Shown here: piece by piece, positions 6,901 to 14,324 of the stretch
Numbering within the stretch: the first letter of the stretch is position 1
Layout: the number at the start of each line of letters is the position of its first letter
The notes under the pieces: model-generated
What the model was told of the DNA's origin: nothing
The model's input: the letters and a program-made list of their open reading frames with translations, nothing else
Database searches by the model: none
NCBI GenBank assembly: GCA_041667115.1
Contig: JBAYFO010000074.1
Location: 1 to 14,324 of the forward strand
Length of the DNA stretch: 14,324 bases
Reading direction: 5' to 3'
Origin: UBA1563 sp041667115
Lineage (GTDB): Bacteria > Bacteroidota > Ignavibacteria > Ignavibacteriales > Ignavibacteriaceae
Position numbers and translations under genes: made by a program

Positions 6901-9900
6901 ATGTCCTTCAGAAATCAAGAAAATACTGTTAAAGAAATTACAAATATTACTATCACGCTGGCAAGCCCGGATGATATTTTAGCGCGGTCTCACGGCGAAA
7001 TCACTAAACCGGAAACGATCAACTACAGAACGTTTCGCCCCGAAAAAGATGGCCTTTTCTGCGAGAAAATATTTGGACCAACCCGTGATTGGGAATGTTA
7101 CTGCGGTAAATATAAAAGAATTAGATACAAAGGGATCGTTTGCGACCGTTGCGGTGTTGAAGTAACTCAGAAAAGTGTACGAAGAGAAAGAATGGGACAC
7201 ATAGCCCTTGCGGTTCCTGTTGTTCATATCTGGTTCTTCCGTTCGCTCCCTTCAAAAATTGGAAATATGCTTGGGTTTAGTACTAAAGAACTCGAAAGAA
7301 TTATTTATTACGAATCTTACGTAGTTATGAATCCCGGACCGACCGGTCTTAAAAGAAAAGATTTAATTTCTGAAGATCAATACTTTGAAGTTTTAAATTC
7401 TTTACCTGCCGGAAACGACAGGTTACCGGAAAATGATCCGAATAAATTTTATGCGCGTATTGGTGGAGACGCGGTTAAAGAGTTGTTAAAACAGACTGAA
7501 ACCGAATCACTCTTTAATGCATTGCGTGAACAAGTTAAAGTTGAAACTTCACAGCAGAAAAAAGAAGAAATTCTTAAAAGATTAAAAGTTATTGAAGCTT
7601 TCCGCGAAAAAGACGGAAAACTTCCGAATAAACCGGAATGGATGACATTAAGTTATATTCCTGTAATTCCACCTGAACTTCGTCCACTTGTTCCTCTTGA
7701 AGGAGGAAGGTTCGCAACTTCAGATTTAAATGATTTGTACAGACGCGTAATTATCCGTAATAACCGTTTAAAAAGATTAATCGACATTAAAGCTCCGGAA
7801 GTAATTCTTCGTAACGAAAAAAGAATGCTTCAAGAAGCAGTTGATGCTTTATTTGATAATTCGCGCCGTGGTTCTGCCGTTAGAAGCGATAATAATCGTC
7901 CTTTAAAATCTTTAAGTGATGTTCTTAAAGGAAAACAAGGTAGATTCCGTCAAAATCTTTTAGGAAAAAGAGTTGATTATTCCGGTCGTTCCGTAATTGT
8001 AGTTGGACCGGAATTAAAATTACATCAATGCGGTTTGCCAAAAGATATGGCGGTTGAATTATTCAAACCGTTCGTTATCAGAAAACTTATTGAACGCGGA
8101 CATAACAAAACTGTAAAAAGCGCCAAAAAAGTTGTTGATAGAAAAGACCCGATTATTTGGGAAGTTTTAGAAAAAATTATTGATGGTCACCCGGTATTGT
8201 TGAACCGTGCGCCAACCTTGCACAGACTTGGTATCCAGGCTTTTCAACCGGTACTTATAGATGAAAAAGCTATCCGTCTACACCCAATGGTTTGTACGGC
8301 GTTCAATGCGGATTTTGACGGCGATCAGATGGCGGTTCACGTTCCGCTTTCTTATGAAGCTCAATTAGAAGCCTCATTGCTAATGCTTAGTTCGCATAAT
8401 ATTTTGTCTCCTCAAAACGGAAGCCCAATTGTTGTTCCAACGCAGGATATCGTTCTTGGTTGTTATTATTTAACAAAGAAGAAAGATGGCGATTTTGGAG
8501 AAGGAATGACGTTTGGTTCCGCGGAAGAAGCGATCATTGCTTATGATAATAAAGTTGTCGGGTTACATGCAAAAACTATTGTAAGAATCGATGGTCAAAT
8601 GATTGAAACTACCGTTGGTAGAGTCATTTTCAATCAAATTGTACCAAAGGAAATGGGATTTTTTAACCATCTTCTTATCAAAAAAACGTTCGGTGGTTTT
8701 ATTGGTCAAGTATTTATAAAACTTGGAAATAAAGTTACCGCAAAATTTCTTGACGATTTAAAAGAAATCGGTTTCCGTTATGCAACCGCCGGCGGATTAT
8801 CAATTAGCTTTAGTGATATGATCATCCCACCGGAAAAAGAAATGTATATTACCAGTGCGAATGAAAAAGTAGAACAAATTCTCAACGAGCACGAGCAAGG
8901 TGTTATTACCGATACTGAACGTTATAACAAAATTATTGACGTTTGGACTCACACGACGAATGATGTTGCAAAAATTTTGATGGAAAAGCTCAAGAATGCT
9001 GAGAATGGATTTAATGCAATCCACATGATGGTTGACTCCGGCGCTAGAGGTTCGCAAGAACAAGTACGTCAGTTAGCCGGTATGCGCGGATTGATGATGA
9101 AACCGCAGAAATCTTTAACCGGTCAAGCGGGAGAAATTATCGAGAACCCGATTATTGCTAACTTCAAAGAAGGATTATCGGTTCTTGAATACTTTATTTC
9201 TACACACGGTGCAAGAAAAGGTCTTGCTGATACAGCTCTTAAAACAGCTGATGCCGGTTACCTTACAAGAAGATTAGTTGACGTTTCTCAGGATGTTATT
9301 ATCACAGAAATTGATTGCGGAACGATTCTCGGAATTCACATCACAGCATTAAAAGATGTTGAAGAAGAAAGAGAACCACTTGCAGAACGTATAACGGGTC
9401 GAGTTTCTCAAGAAGATATTTACGACTCCAAAACTGATGAATTAATCGTTGGTGCTGGTGAATTAATTACGGAAACCATTGCTCAGCGTGTTGAAGACGC
9501 AAATATTGACTCTGTTTATATCAGAACGGTTCTCACATGCGAATCGAAGCATGGTGTTTGTGCTAAATGTTATGGTAGAAATTTAACTACCGGAAAATTA
9601 GTCGAAGTTGGTGAAGCTGTTGGAGTTGTAGCTGCACAATCAATTGGTGAGCCAGGTACGCAGTTAACGTTAAGAACTTTCCACCTTGGCGGTACGTCTT
9701 CCCGTATTGCAAGTCAATCTCAAGTTGAAAGTGCGGTAGGTGGTTATATTAAATTCAACAGAATCAATTCAGTTGAAAAAGAAGGATTCTTCGGTAAAGT
9801 CCAAGTTGTTACAGGTCGCCGGGGTTCGGTTGAAATATATGATGATAATGATGTTGTTATCAAGAAATATGATGTTCCTTACGGAGCGGAATTACATGTG

Positions 9901-11130
9901 CGAGAAGGTACAAAAGTAGCAAAGAAAACTGCTTTGTACAATCACGATCCGTACAACTCTCTTATCATCACCGATATAACGGGAAGAGTAAAATTCGTTG
10001 ATTTGATAGATAATAATACCATTCAACAAATTACTGATGAACAAACCGGACACGTTCAAAAAATTGTAATAGAATCAAAAGATAAAAATTTAACTCCAAG
10101 TATTTCAATTGAGTCCCACGATGGGACATCTAAAACATTTAACTTGCCTATCCGGGCATTTTTATCTGTGGAAGAAGGAGAAGAAATTGCTGCGGGTACA
10201 ATCCTTGCAAAAATTTCTAAACAGGCTTCAAAATCAAGAGATATTACTGGCGGTCTTCCAAGAGTAACCGAACTTTTTGAAGCTCGTAGCCCTCAAGAAC
10301 CGGCAATTGTTTCGGAAATCGAAGGAATTGTTAAGTTCGGTGCAAGAAAGAAAGGTTCTAGAGAAATTCTTATTGTTGCTATCGACGATTCAGATCAGAA
10401 AAAATATAATGTCCCGTTATCAAAACATATTTTGGTTCAAGAAGGAGATGAGATCCCGGCAGGAGAAAAAATTACTGACGGTCCTATAAATCCCCACGAT
10501 ATTTTGAAGATCAACGGAACGAATGCAGTTCAAGAATATCTCTTGAATGAAATTCAGGATGTTTACCGTTTACAAGGTGTAAAAATTAACGATAAACATA
10601 TAGAAGTTATTGTACGCCAAATGTTGCAGAAACTTCGTATCGTTGATTCCGGTGATTCTAAATTCCTTGAAGACGATACTGTAGATAGATATGATTTCTA
10701 CGAAGAAAATCAAAAAATGTTAAATTCAGTGGTGGTTGCTGCCAAAGGTGATTCAAAATTAAAAGAGGGGCAACCCATCCTTAAAGCCAAGTTACGCGAA
10801 GTTAATGCTGATCTAAAAAGAAAAGCAAAAAAAGAAATAGAAACTCGCGAAGCGAAGCCGGCAACCTTCGAGCACATTTTGCTTGGAATTACTCAGGCGG
10901 CTTTATCAACTGAAAGCTTTATTTCGGCTGCTTCTTTCCAGGAAACAACAAAAGTATTAACAAATGCGGCGATTGCAGCGAAAAATGATACTTTACGTGG
11001 TCTGAAAGAAAATGTTGTAATGGGGCAATTAATTCCGGCTGGAACCGGTTTGAAAAAATATAGGAATATTATTTTGAAGTCAGCTGAACCAGAAGTTGAG
11101 GAAACACCAGTTGTTACTCAAGAAGCTTAA
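6901..11130 (+). CDS. rpoC: DNA-directed RNA polymerase subunit beta'
   Basis: RpoC carries the catalytic Mg-binding site of RNA polymerase. The protein is 1409 residues. The zinc-ribbon cysteines are Cys66, Cys68, Cys81 and Cys84. The catalytic NADFDGD motif is at 469-475 with Asp471, Asp473 and Asp475. The bridge helix runs from about 762 (YFISTHGARKGLADTALKTA). The second zinc site is Cys806, Cys880, Cys887 and Cys890. The trigger-loop arms are AAQSIGEPGTQLTLRTFHLGG (911-931) and ITGGLPRV (1115-1122), separated by about 180 residues that correspond to the SI3 insertion. Compared with E. coli, the F-loop has about seven extra residues (736-745), and there is an additional Lys/Glu-rich segment before FEHILLGITQAAL (about 1281-1320). 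Both resemble Bacteroidota/Chlorobiota-type RpoC. The ATG has a good SD, and the gene follows rpoB in one transcript. Confidence 0.99.
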   Translation: MSFRNQENTVKEITNITITLASPDDILARSHGEITKPETINYRTFRPEKDGLFCEKIFGPTRDWECYCGKYKRIRYKGIVCDRCGVEVTQKSVRRERMGHIALAVPVVHIWFFRSLPSKIGNMLGFSTKELERIIYYESYVVMNPGPTGLKRKDLISEDQYFEVLNSLPAGNDRLPENDPNKFYARIGGDAVKELLKQTETESLFNALREQVKVETSQQKKEEILKRLKVIEAFREKDGKLPNKPEWMTLSYIPVIPPELRPLVPLEGGRFATSDLNDLYRRVIIRNNRLKRLIDIKAPEVILRNEKRMLQEAVDALFDNSRRGSAVRSDNNRPLKSLSDVLKGKQGRFRQNLLGKRVDYSGRSVIVVGPELKLHQCGLPKDMAVELFKPFVIRKLIERGHNKTVKSAKKVVDRKDPIIWEVLEKIIDGHPVLLNRAPTLHRLGIQAFQPVLIDEKAIRLHPMVCTAFNADFDGDQMAVHVPLSYEAQLEASLLMLSSHNILSPQNGSPIVVPTQDIVLGCYYLTKKKDGDFGEGMTFGSAEEAIIAYDNKVVGLHAKTIVRIDGQMIETTVGRVIFNQIVPKEMGFFNHLLIKKTFGGFIGQVFIKLGNKVTAKFLDDLKEIGFRYATAGGLSISFSDMIIPPEKEMYITSANEKVEQILNEHEQGVITDTERYNKIIDVWTHTTNDVAKILMEKLKNAENGFNAIHMMVDSGARGSQEQVRQLAGMRGLMMKPQKSLTGQAGEIIENPIIANFKEGLSVLEYFISTHGARKGLADTALKTADAGYLTRRLVDVSQDVIITEIDCGTILGIHITALKDVEEEREPLAERITGRVSQEDIYDSKTDELIVGAGELITETIAQRVEDANIDSVYIRTVLTCESKHGVCAKCYGRNLTTGKLVEVGEAVGVVAAQSIGEPGTQLTLRTFHLGGTSSRIASQSQVESAVGGYIKFNRINSVEKEGFFGKVQVVTGRRGSVEIYDDNDVVIKKYDVPYGAELHVREGTKVAKKTALYNHDPYNSLIITDITGRVKFVDLIDNNTIQQITDEQTGHVQKIVIESKDKNLTPSISIESHDGTSKTFNLPIRAFLSVEEGEEIAAGTILAKISKQASKSRDITGGLPRVTELFEARSPQEPAIVSEIEGIVKFGARKKGSREILIVAIDDSDQKKYNVPLSKHILVQEGDEIPAGEKITDGPINPHDILKINGTNAVQEYLLNEIQDVYRLQGVKINDKHIEVIVRQMLQKLRIVDSGDSKFLEDDTVDRYDFYEENQKMLNSVVVAAKGDSKLKEGQPILKAKLREVNADLKRKAKKEIETREAKPATFEHILLGITQAALSTESFISAASFQETTKVLTNAAIAAKNDTLRGLKENVVMGQLIPAGTGLKKYRNIILKSAEPEVEETPVVTQEA

Positions 11131-11140
11131 AATAAAAAGC

Positions 11141-11158
11141 AAAAAACACCCTGGTTTT
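11141..11158 (+). terminator. weak terminator-like hairpin after rpoC
   Basis: AAAAC (11143-11147) and GTTTT (11154-11158) can pair around a short loop, with a possible extra C-G pair if A11148 is bulged. The following bases are CTTG rather than a long T run, and the stem is mostly A-T, so termination would be inefficient. It sits 12 bases after the rpoC stop and directly abuts the -35 element of the rpsL promoter. It may allow partial read-through from the rpo transcript into the str genes. Confidence 0.35.
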
Positions 11159-11159
11159 C

Positions 11160-11188
11160 TTGACAAAAAATAATATTAATCATATATT
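11160..11188 (+). promoter_or_regulatory. sigma70-type promoter of the rpsL-rpsG-fusA-tuf operon
   Basis: A perfect -35 hexamer TTGACA (11160-11165) is followed, after exactly 17 bases, by TATATT (11183-11188), one mismatch from TATAAT. The spacer is AT-rich. Initiation would fall at about 11193-11197, giving a leader of roughly 40 bases before the GTG of rpsL. The TATATTG at the -10 also partly resembles the Bacteroidota -7 element TAnnTTTG, but the spacing and the -35 fit the standard housekeeping form better. This is the clearest promoter in the window. Confidence 0.75.
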
Positions 11189-11232
11189 GTAAGGCTAATT
11201 TTTTTAATTAAAGAATTTTTGGAGAGTTTTTA

Positions 11233-11610
11233 GTGCCAACAATAAACCAACTAGTGCGAAAAGGTCGCAAGGTTATTAAATCGAACAGCAAGGCTCCGGC
11301 ACTTGACGGATGCCCACAAAAGCGTGGAGTTTGTACGAGAGTTTATACTACTACTCCCAAAAAACCAAACTCTGCATTAAGAAAAGTTGCAAGAGTTCGT
11401 TTGACAAATAATATGGAAGTAACGGCTTATATTCCCGGTGAAGGACATAACCTTCAAGAGCACTCAATTGTGCTTATCCGTGGCGGAAGAATTAAAGATC
11501 TTCCCGGTGTCCGCTACCATATTATCCGCGGAACACTTGATACAAGCGGTGTTGAAGATAGAAAACAAAGTAGATCTAAATACGGTGCTAAAAAACCTAA
11601 ATCGAAATAA
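11233..11610 (+). CDS. rpsL: 30S ribosomal protein S12
   Basis: S12 lies at the decoding centre of the 30S subunit and influences tRNA selection and streptomycin response. The product is 125 residues. It begins with the canonical MPTINQLVRKGRK and contains CPQKRGVCTRVYTTTPKKPNSALRK and GEGHNLQEHS. RGGRIKDLPGVRYH contains Asp89, the usual methylthiolated position. Lys43 and Lys88 are the streptomycin-sensitive residues, so no resistance change is seen. The start is GTG, supported by GGAG at 11221-11224 (spacing 8) and by the conserved N terminus. rpsG follows after only 5 bases. The gene has its own promoter just upstream. Confidence 0.99.
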   Translation: MPTINQLVRKGRKVIKSNSKAPALDGCPQKRGVCTRVYTTTPKKPNSALRKVARVRLTNNMEVTAYIPGEGHNLQEHSIVLIRGGRIKDLPGVRYHIIRGTLDTSGVEDRKQSRSKYGAKKPKSK

Positions 11611-11615
11611 GAATT

Positions 11616-12083
11616 ATGAGAAAGAAAAGAGCTGAAAAGCGTTATATAAAACCCGATCCTAAATACAACGATATGGTTGTTGCAAAATTTGTTAATGCCA
11701 TCATGTATGAAGGAAAGAAATCAGTTGCTAGAGATATAGTATATTCTGCATTTGATATCCTTGAAGAAAAAACAAAAAAACCGGGTGTCGACGTATTCAA
11801 AAAAGCGATGAGTAACGTACAACCTCTTATTGAAGTTCGCAGCAGGAGAGTTGGCGGAGCTACCTATCAAGTTCCTATGGAAGTTCGTCCTGAAAGACGA
11901 ATTGCTTTGGCGATGAGATGGATTAAGACTTATGCCCGCAAAAGAAGTGAAAAATCGATGTCTGTTAAATTAGCAAACGAACTATTAGCAGCTTCAAATA
12001 ACGAAGGTTCTTCAGTTAAGAAAAAAGAAGAAACTCATAAAATGGCTGAAGCAAACAAAGCTTTTGCTCATTTTAAATGGTAA
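11616..12083 (+). CDS. rpsG: 30S ribosomal protein S7
   Basis: S7 nucleates assembly of the 30S head and lines the mRNA exit/E-site region. The 155-residue protein has the typical length and motifs: MRKKRAEKRYIKPDPKYND at the start, FVNAIMYEGKKSVA, the beta-hairpin region VRSRRVGGATYQVPMEVRPERR, and AMRWIKTYARKR. The C-terminal helix ends HKMAEANKAFAHFKW. The ATG is 5 bases after the rpsL stop and has no visible SD, so re-initiation by ribosomes finishing rpsL is likely. In E. coli a much longer rpsL-rpsG spacer holds the S7 repressor site, and that cannot exist here in the same form. Confidence 0.98.
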   Translation: MRKKRAEKRYIKPDPKYNDMVVAKFVNAIMYEGKKSVARDIVYSAFDILEEKTKKPGVDVFKKAMSNVQPLIEVRSRRVGGATYQVPMEVRPERRIALAMRWIKTYARKRSEKSMSVKLANELLAASNNEGSSVKKKEETHKMAEANKAFAHFKW

Positions 12084-12103
12084 TGAAAATTTAAGAAAGC
12101 AGA

Positions 12104-14191
12104 ATGGCACAACTTTACCCCATAGAAAAAGTTCGTAATATTGGTATTATGGCGCATATTGACGCCGGAAAAACGACTACGACTGAAAGAATTTTATACT
12201 ATACCGGCAAATTGCACAGACTTGGTGAAGTGCATGACGGTGCTGCAACGATGGATTGGATGGAGCAGGAAAAAGAGCGTGGTATCACAATTACCAGCGC
12301 TGCAACTACTTGTTATTGGAACGATCATCAAATAAATATTATTGATACTCCCGGTCACGTTGATTTTACTGCCGAAGTAGAAAGATCTCTTAGAGTATTA
12401 GATGGCGCTATCGCTTTGTTTTGTGCGGTTGGCGGAGTTGAACCTCAATCTGAAACTGTATGGAGACAAGCTGATAAATACTCGGTTCCAAGAATCGCTT
12501 TTATTAATAAAATGGATCGTATTGGAGCTGATTTTTATAATGCTCTACAAATGATTCGTGAAAGATTGGGAGCAAACGCTATCCCGGTTACTTTACCAAT
12601 TGGTGAAGGCGATATGTTCTCCGGTATTATTGATTTGATTACATTTAAATGTCTCATGTTTCATGAAGAGACATTAGGCAGTACTTTTGATGAAATTGAA
12701 ATACCTCAAGGATTAAGGGAAGTTGCTGATAAATATCGCACTGAAATGTTAGAGGCTGTTTCTGATGTTGACGACACATTGCTGGAAAAATATCTTGCAG
12801 GAAAAGAAATTTCAGGACAAGAAATTATTAAAGTTTTAAGAAAAGCAACAATTGAAGCAAAAATAATACCCGTTCTCTGTGGGTCGTCGTTCAAAAATAA
12901 AGGCGTTCAGAGACTTTTAGATGCGGTTGTTGAATTTCTCCCGGCTCCTTCTGATTCTCTTGATGTTTCTGCTCATCATATTGGAAGTAATGATATGGTG
13001 AAGAGAAAAATTAGTGAAGATGAAAAATTTACTGCTTTAGCTTTCAAAATGATGAATGATCCTTTTGTTGGAAAATTAACATTTTTTAGAGTTTACTCAG
13101 GTAAACTTGAAGCAGGTTCTTATGTTTACAATTCTGTTAGTCAGAAAAAAGAAAGAATTAGCAGATTATTACAAATGCACGCAAACCATCGTGAAGAAAT
13201 TGATAGTGTTCGTGCCGGTGATATCGCTGCTGCAATCGGTTTGAAGTATACAAGAACCGGTGATACTTTATGCAGTGAAACTGATCCTGTAGTTATGGAA
13301 AAAATCGTTTTTCCGGAACCAGTTATTCAAATTGCAATTGAACCAAAAACAAAAGCTGATCAAGATAAACTTTCTGAAGCGTTATCAAAACTTTCTGAAG
13401 AAGATCCGACTTTTAAAGTTAAAGTTGATGATGAAACTAGCCAGACGCTAATTAGCGGTATGGGTGAGCTTCATCTTGAAATTCTTGTTGATCGTATGAA
13501 ACGTGAATTCAAAGTTGAAGCTAATGTTGGTAAACCGCAAGTTGCTTACCGAGAAACAATTACTCAAACTGTAAATGCAGAAGGTAAATTTGTTAAACAA
13601 TCTGGCGGACGCGGAAAATTTGGACATGTTTGGTTAGAAGTTAGCCCAAATGAAGTGGGTAAAGGGTATGAATTTATTAATGGTATCGTTGGTGGTGCAG
13701 TTCCAAAAGAATTTATTTCCCCGGTTTCTGCCGGTATTCAGGAAGCAATGAAAAACGGAGTTGTCGCTGGGTTCCCAATGGTAGATATTAAAGTTAAGTT
13801 ATATGATGGTTCATTCCATGATGTAGATTCTGATGAATTATCTTTTAAGGTTGCTGGTTCAATGGGTTTTAAAGCTGGTGCTAGAAAAGCTAACCCGATT
13901 CTCCTGGAACCGATCATGGCTGTTGAAGTTATTTCTCCGGAAGATTATCTTGGAGACGTAATGGGTGATTTGAATTCAAGAAGAGGACGCATTGAAGGCT
14001 TTGCTGCTAGAAAAGATGCACAAGTAATTAAAGCTCAAGTTCCTCTTGCTGAAATGTTCGGCTATTCTACTGTTTTGCGATCGATGACACAGGGAAGAGC
14101 TATTTATTCAATGCAATTTTCACATTATGCTGAGGTTCCAAAATCAGTTGCGGAAGAAATTGCTGAAAAATCAACCGGTAAAAGTCATTAA
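12104..14191 (+). CDS. fusA: translation elongation factor G
   Basis: EF-G is the GTPase that drives ribosomal translocation and, with RRF, ribosome recycling. The protein is 695 residues, the usual length. The GTPase motifs are intact: P-loop AHIDAGKT (17-24), switch I RGITITSAAT (59-68), DTPGH (81-85, with the catalytic His85) and NKMD (135-138). The later domains are present: domain II near FTALAFKMMNDPFVGKLTFFRVYSG, domain III near GMGELHLEILVDRMKREF, domain IV with GGRGKFGHVWLEV, and domain V with EPIMAVEVISPEDYLGDVMGDLNSRRG. It follows rpsG by 20 bases with only a weak purine-rich AAGAAAG upstream, and precedes tuf by 54 bases, the classic str-operon order. I cannot tell whether the genome carries a second EF-G paralogue. 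Confidence 0.98.
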   Translation: MAQLYPIEKVRNIGIMAHIDAGKTTTTERILYYTGKLHRLGEVHDGAATMDWMEQEKERGITITSAATTCYWNDHQINIIDTPGHVDFTAEVERSLRVLDGAIALFCAVGGVEPQSETVWRQADKYSVPRIAFINKMDRIGADFYNALQMIRERLGANAIPVTLPIGEGDMFSGIIDLITFKCLMFHEETLGSTFDEIEIPQGLREVADKYRTEMLEAVSDVDDTLLEKYLAGKEISGQEIIKVLRKATIEAKIIPVLCGSSFKNKGVQRLLDAVVEFLPAPSDSLDVSAHHIGSNDMVKRKISEDEKFTALAFKMMNDPFVGKLTFFRVYSGKLEAGSYVYNSVSQKKERISRLLQMHANHREEIDSVRAGDIAAAIGLKYTRTGDTLCSETDPVVMEKIVFPEPVIQIAIEPKTKADQDKLSEALSKLSEEDPTFKVKVDDETSQTLISGMGELHLEILVDRMKREFKVEANVGKPQVAYRETITQTVNAEGKFVKQSGGRGKFGHVWLEVSPNEVGKGYEFINGIVGGAVPKEFISPVSAGIQEAMKNGVVAGFPMVDIKVKLYDGSFHDVDSDELSFKVAGSMGFKAGARKANPILLEPIMAVEVISPEDYLGDVMGDLNSRRGRIEGFAARKDAQVIKAQVPLAEMFGYSTVLRSMTQGRAIYSMQFSHYAEVPKSVAEEIAEKSTGKSH

Positions 14192-14245
14192 AAAAAACAA
14201 ATATATTTTTTGAAATCAATGAAAGTAAGTAAAAAGGAGAATTAA
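14192..14245 (+). other. fusA-tuf intergenic spacer with tuf ribosome binding site
   Basis: This 54-base AT-rich spacer has no terminator and no convincing promoter. The TATATT at 14202-14207 has no -35 at a suitable distance. AAGGAGA (14234-14240) lies 5 bases before the tuf ATG and is a strong SD, as expected for one of the most highly expressed proteins. tuf is therefore probably co-transcribed with fusA. Confidence 0.6.
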
Positions 14246-14324
14246 ATGGCCAAAGAAAAATTTGACAGAAGTAAACCGCACGTAAACGTCGGAACAATCG
14301 GTCACGTAGATCATGGTAAAACAA
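14246..14324 (+). CDS. tuf: translation elongation factor Tu, N-terminal fragment (cut by window end)
   Basis: EF-Tu delivers aminoacyl-tRNA to the ribosomal A site as a GTP complex. Only 26 codons are present. They read MAKEKFDRSKPHVNVG and then TIGHVDHGKT, which is the diagnostic N terminus and P-loop (GHVDHGKT, residues 19-26) of bacterial EF-Tu. A strong SD precedes the ATG. The gene runs off the window edge, so its integrity cannot be judged. Because tRNA-Trp/secE clusters often have another tuf copy just upstream, this genome may have two tuf genes, but that copy is not visible here. Confidence 0.96.
   Translation, partial: MAKEKFDRSKPHVNVGTIGHVDHGKT

Noticed and set aside
8800..9063. 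Open frame on the - strand inside rpoC
   Set aside because: It is fully embedded in conserved RpoC sequence with no family features.
14202..14215. Promoter for tuf from TATATT or TTGAAA in the fusA-tuf gap
   Set aside because: TATATT has no -35 at a suitable distance, and TTGAAA has AAAGGA (the SD) where a -10 would be required.
14100..14324. Open frame on the - strand covering the fusA end and tuf start, running to the window edge
   Set aside because: It is antisense to two conserved coding sequences and their SD, and its product is low-complexity Phe/Leu-rich as expected from AT-rich antisense sequence.
1..14324. A novel system, mobile element, CRISPR array or horizontally acquired insert
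   Set aside because: All substantial DNA is accounted for by conserved housekeeping genes in a common order. Gaps are 139 bases or shorter, and no long direct or inverted repeats or abrupt composition changes were seen by eye.

Overview
The window holds a conserved run of information-processing genes, all on the + strand: the 3' end of tRNA-Trp, secE, nusG, rplK, rplA, rplJ, rplL, rpoB, rpoC, rpsL, rpsG, fusA and the first 26 codons of tuf. The DNA is AT-rich. RpoC and EF-G read like Bacteroidota/Chlorobiota/Ignavibacteriota (FCB) proteins. RpoC also carries short lineage-type insertions, in the F-loop and near the C terminus, of the kind I recall from that group. Several genes (rplK, rplJ, rplL, rpoB, rpoC, rpsL, tuf) have clear Shine-Dalgarno sequences, and a near-consensus TTGACA/TATATT promoter precedes rpsL. 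Classical Bacteroidota rarely use either, so a relative of Ignavibacteria or Chlorobi is the best guess. This is inference from recalled family features, not a database match.

Layout. Positions 1-38 are the 3' part of a tRNA-Trp gene without an encoded CCA. secE and nusG (58-786) supply a protein-translocase subunit and a transcription elongation/coupling factor. rplK, rplA, rplJ and rplL (806-2953) encode L11, L1, L10 and L7/L12, the L1 stalk and the GTPase-centre stalk of the 50S subunit. A 139-bp gap contains a strong hairpin followed by a T tract, best read as the attenuator that sets RNA polymerase output against ribosomal-protein output. rpoB (TTG start) and rpoC (3093-11130) encode the beta and beta' subunits. 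A 102-bp gap then carries a weak terminator-like hairpin and a clear sigma70-type promoter. That promoter starts a streptomycin-type operon, rpsL-rpsG-fusA-tuf (11233 to the window end).

The products work together. RpoB/RpoC make the transcript. NusG binds the polymerase and can tie it to the ribosome. L11, L10 and L7/L12 recruit and stimulate the translation GTPases EF-G and EF-Tu encoded downstream. S12 and S7 form parts of the 30S decoding and mRNA-exit regions.

I found no mobile element, CRISPR array, defence system, toxin or unexplained gene. The only stretches not occupied by genes are short intergenic regions, the longest 139 bp. The points worth a second look are regulatory: the rplL-rpoB attenuator, the rpsL promoter and its overlap with a hairpin, a candidate L10 leader, a palindrome before rpoC that reuses the attenuator's core bases, the non-ATG starts, and the missing room for an E. 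coli-style S7 control site.
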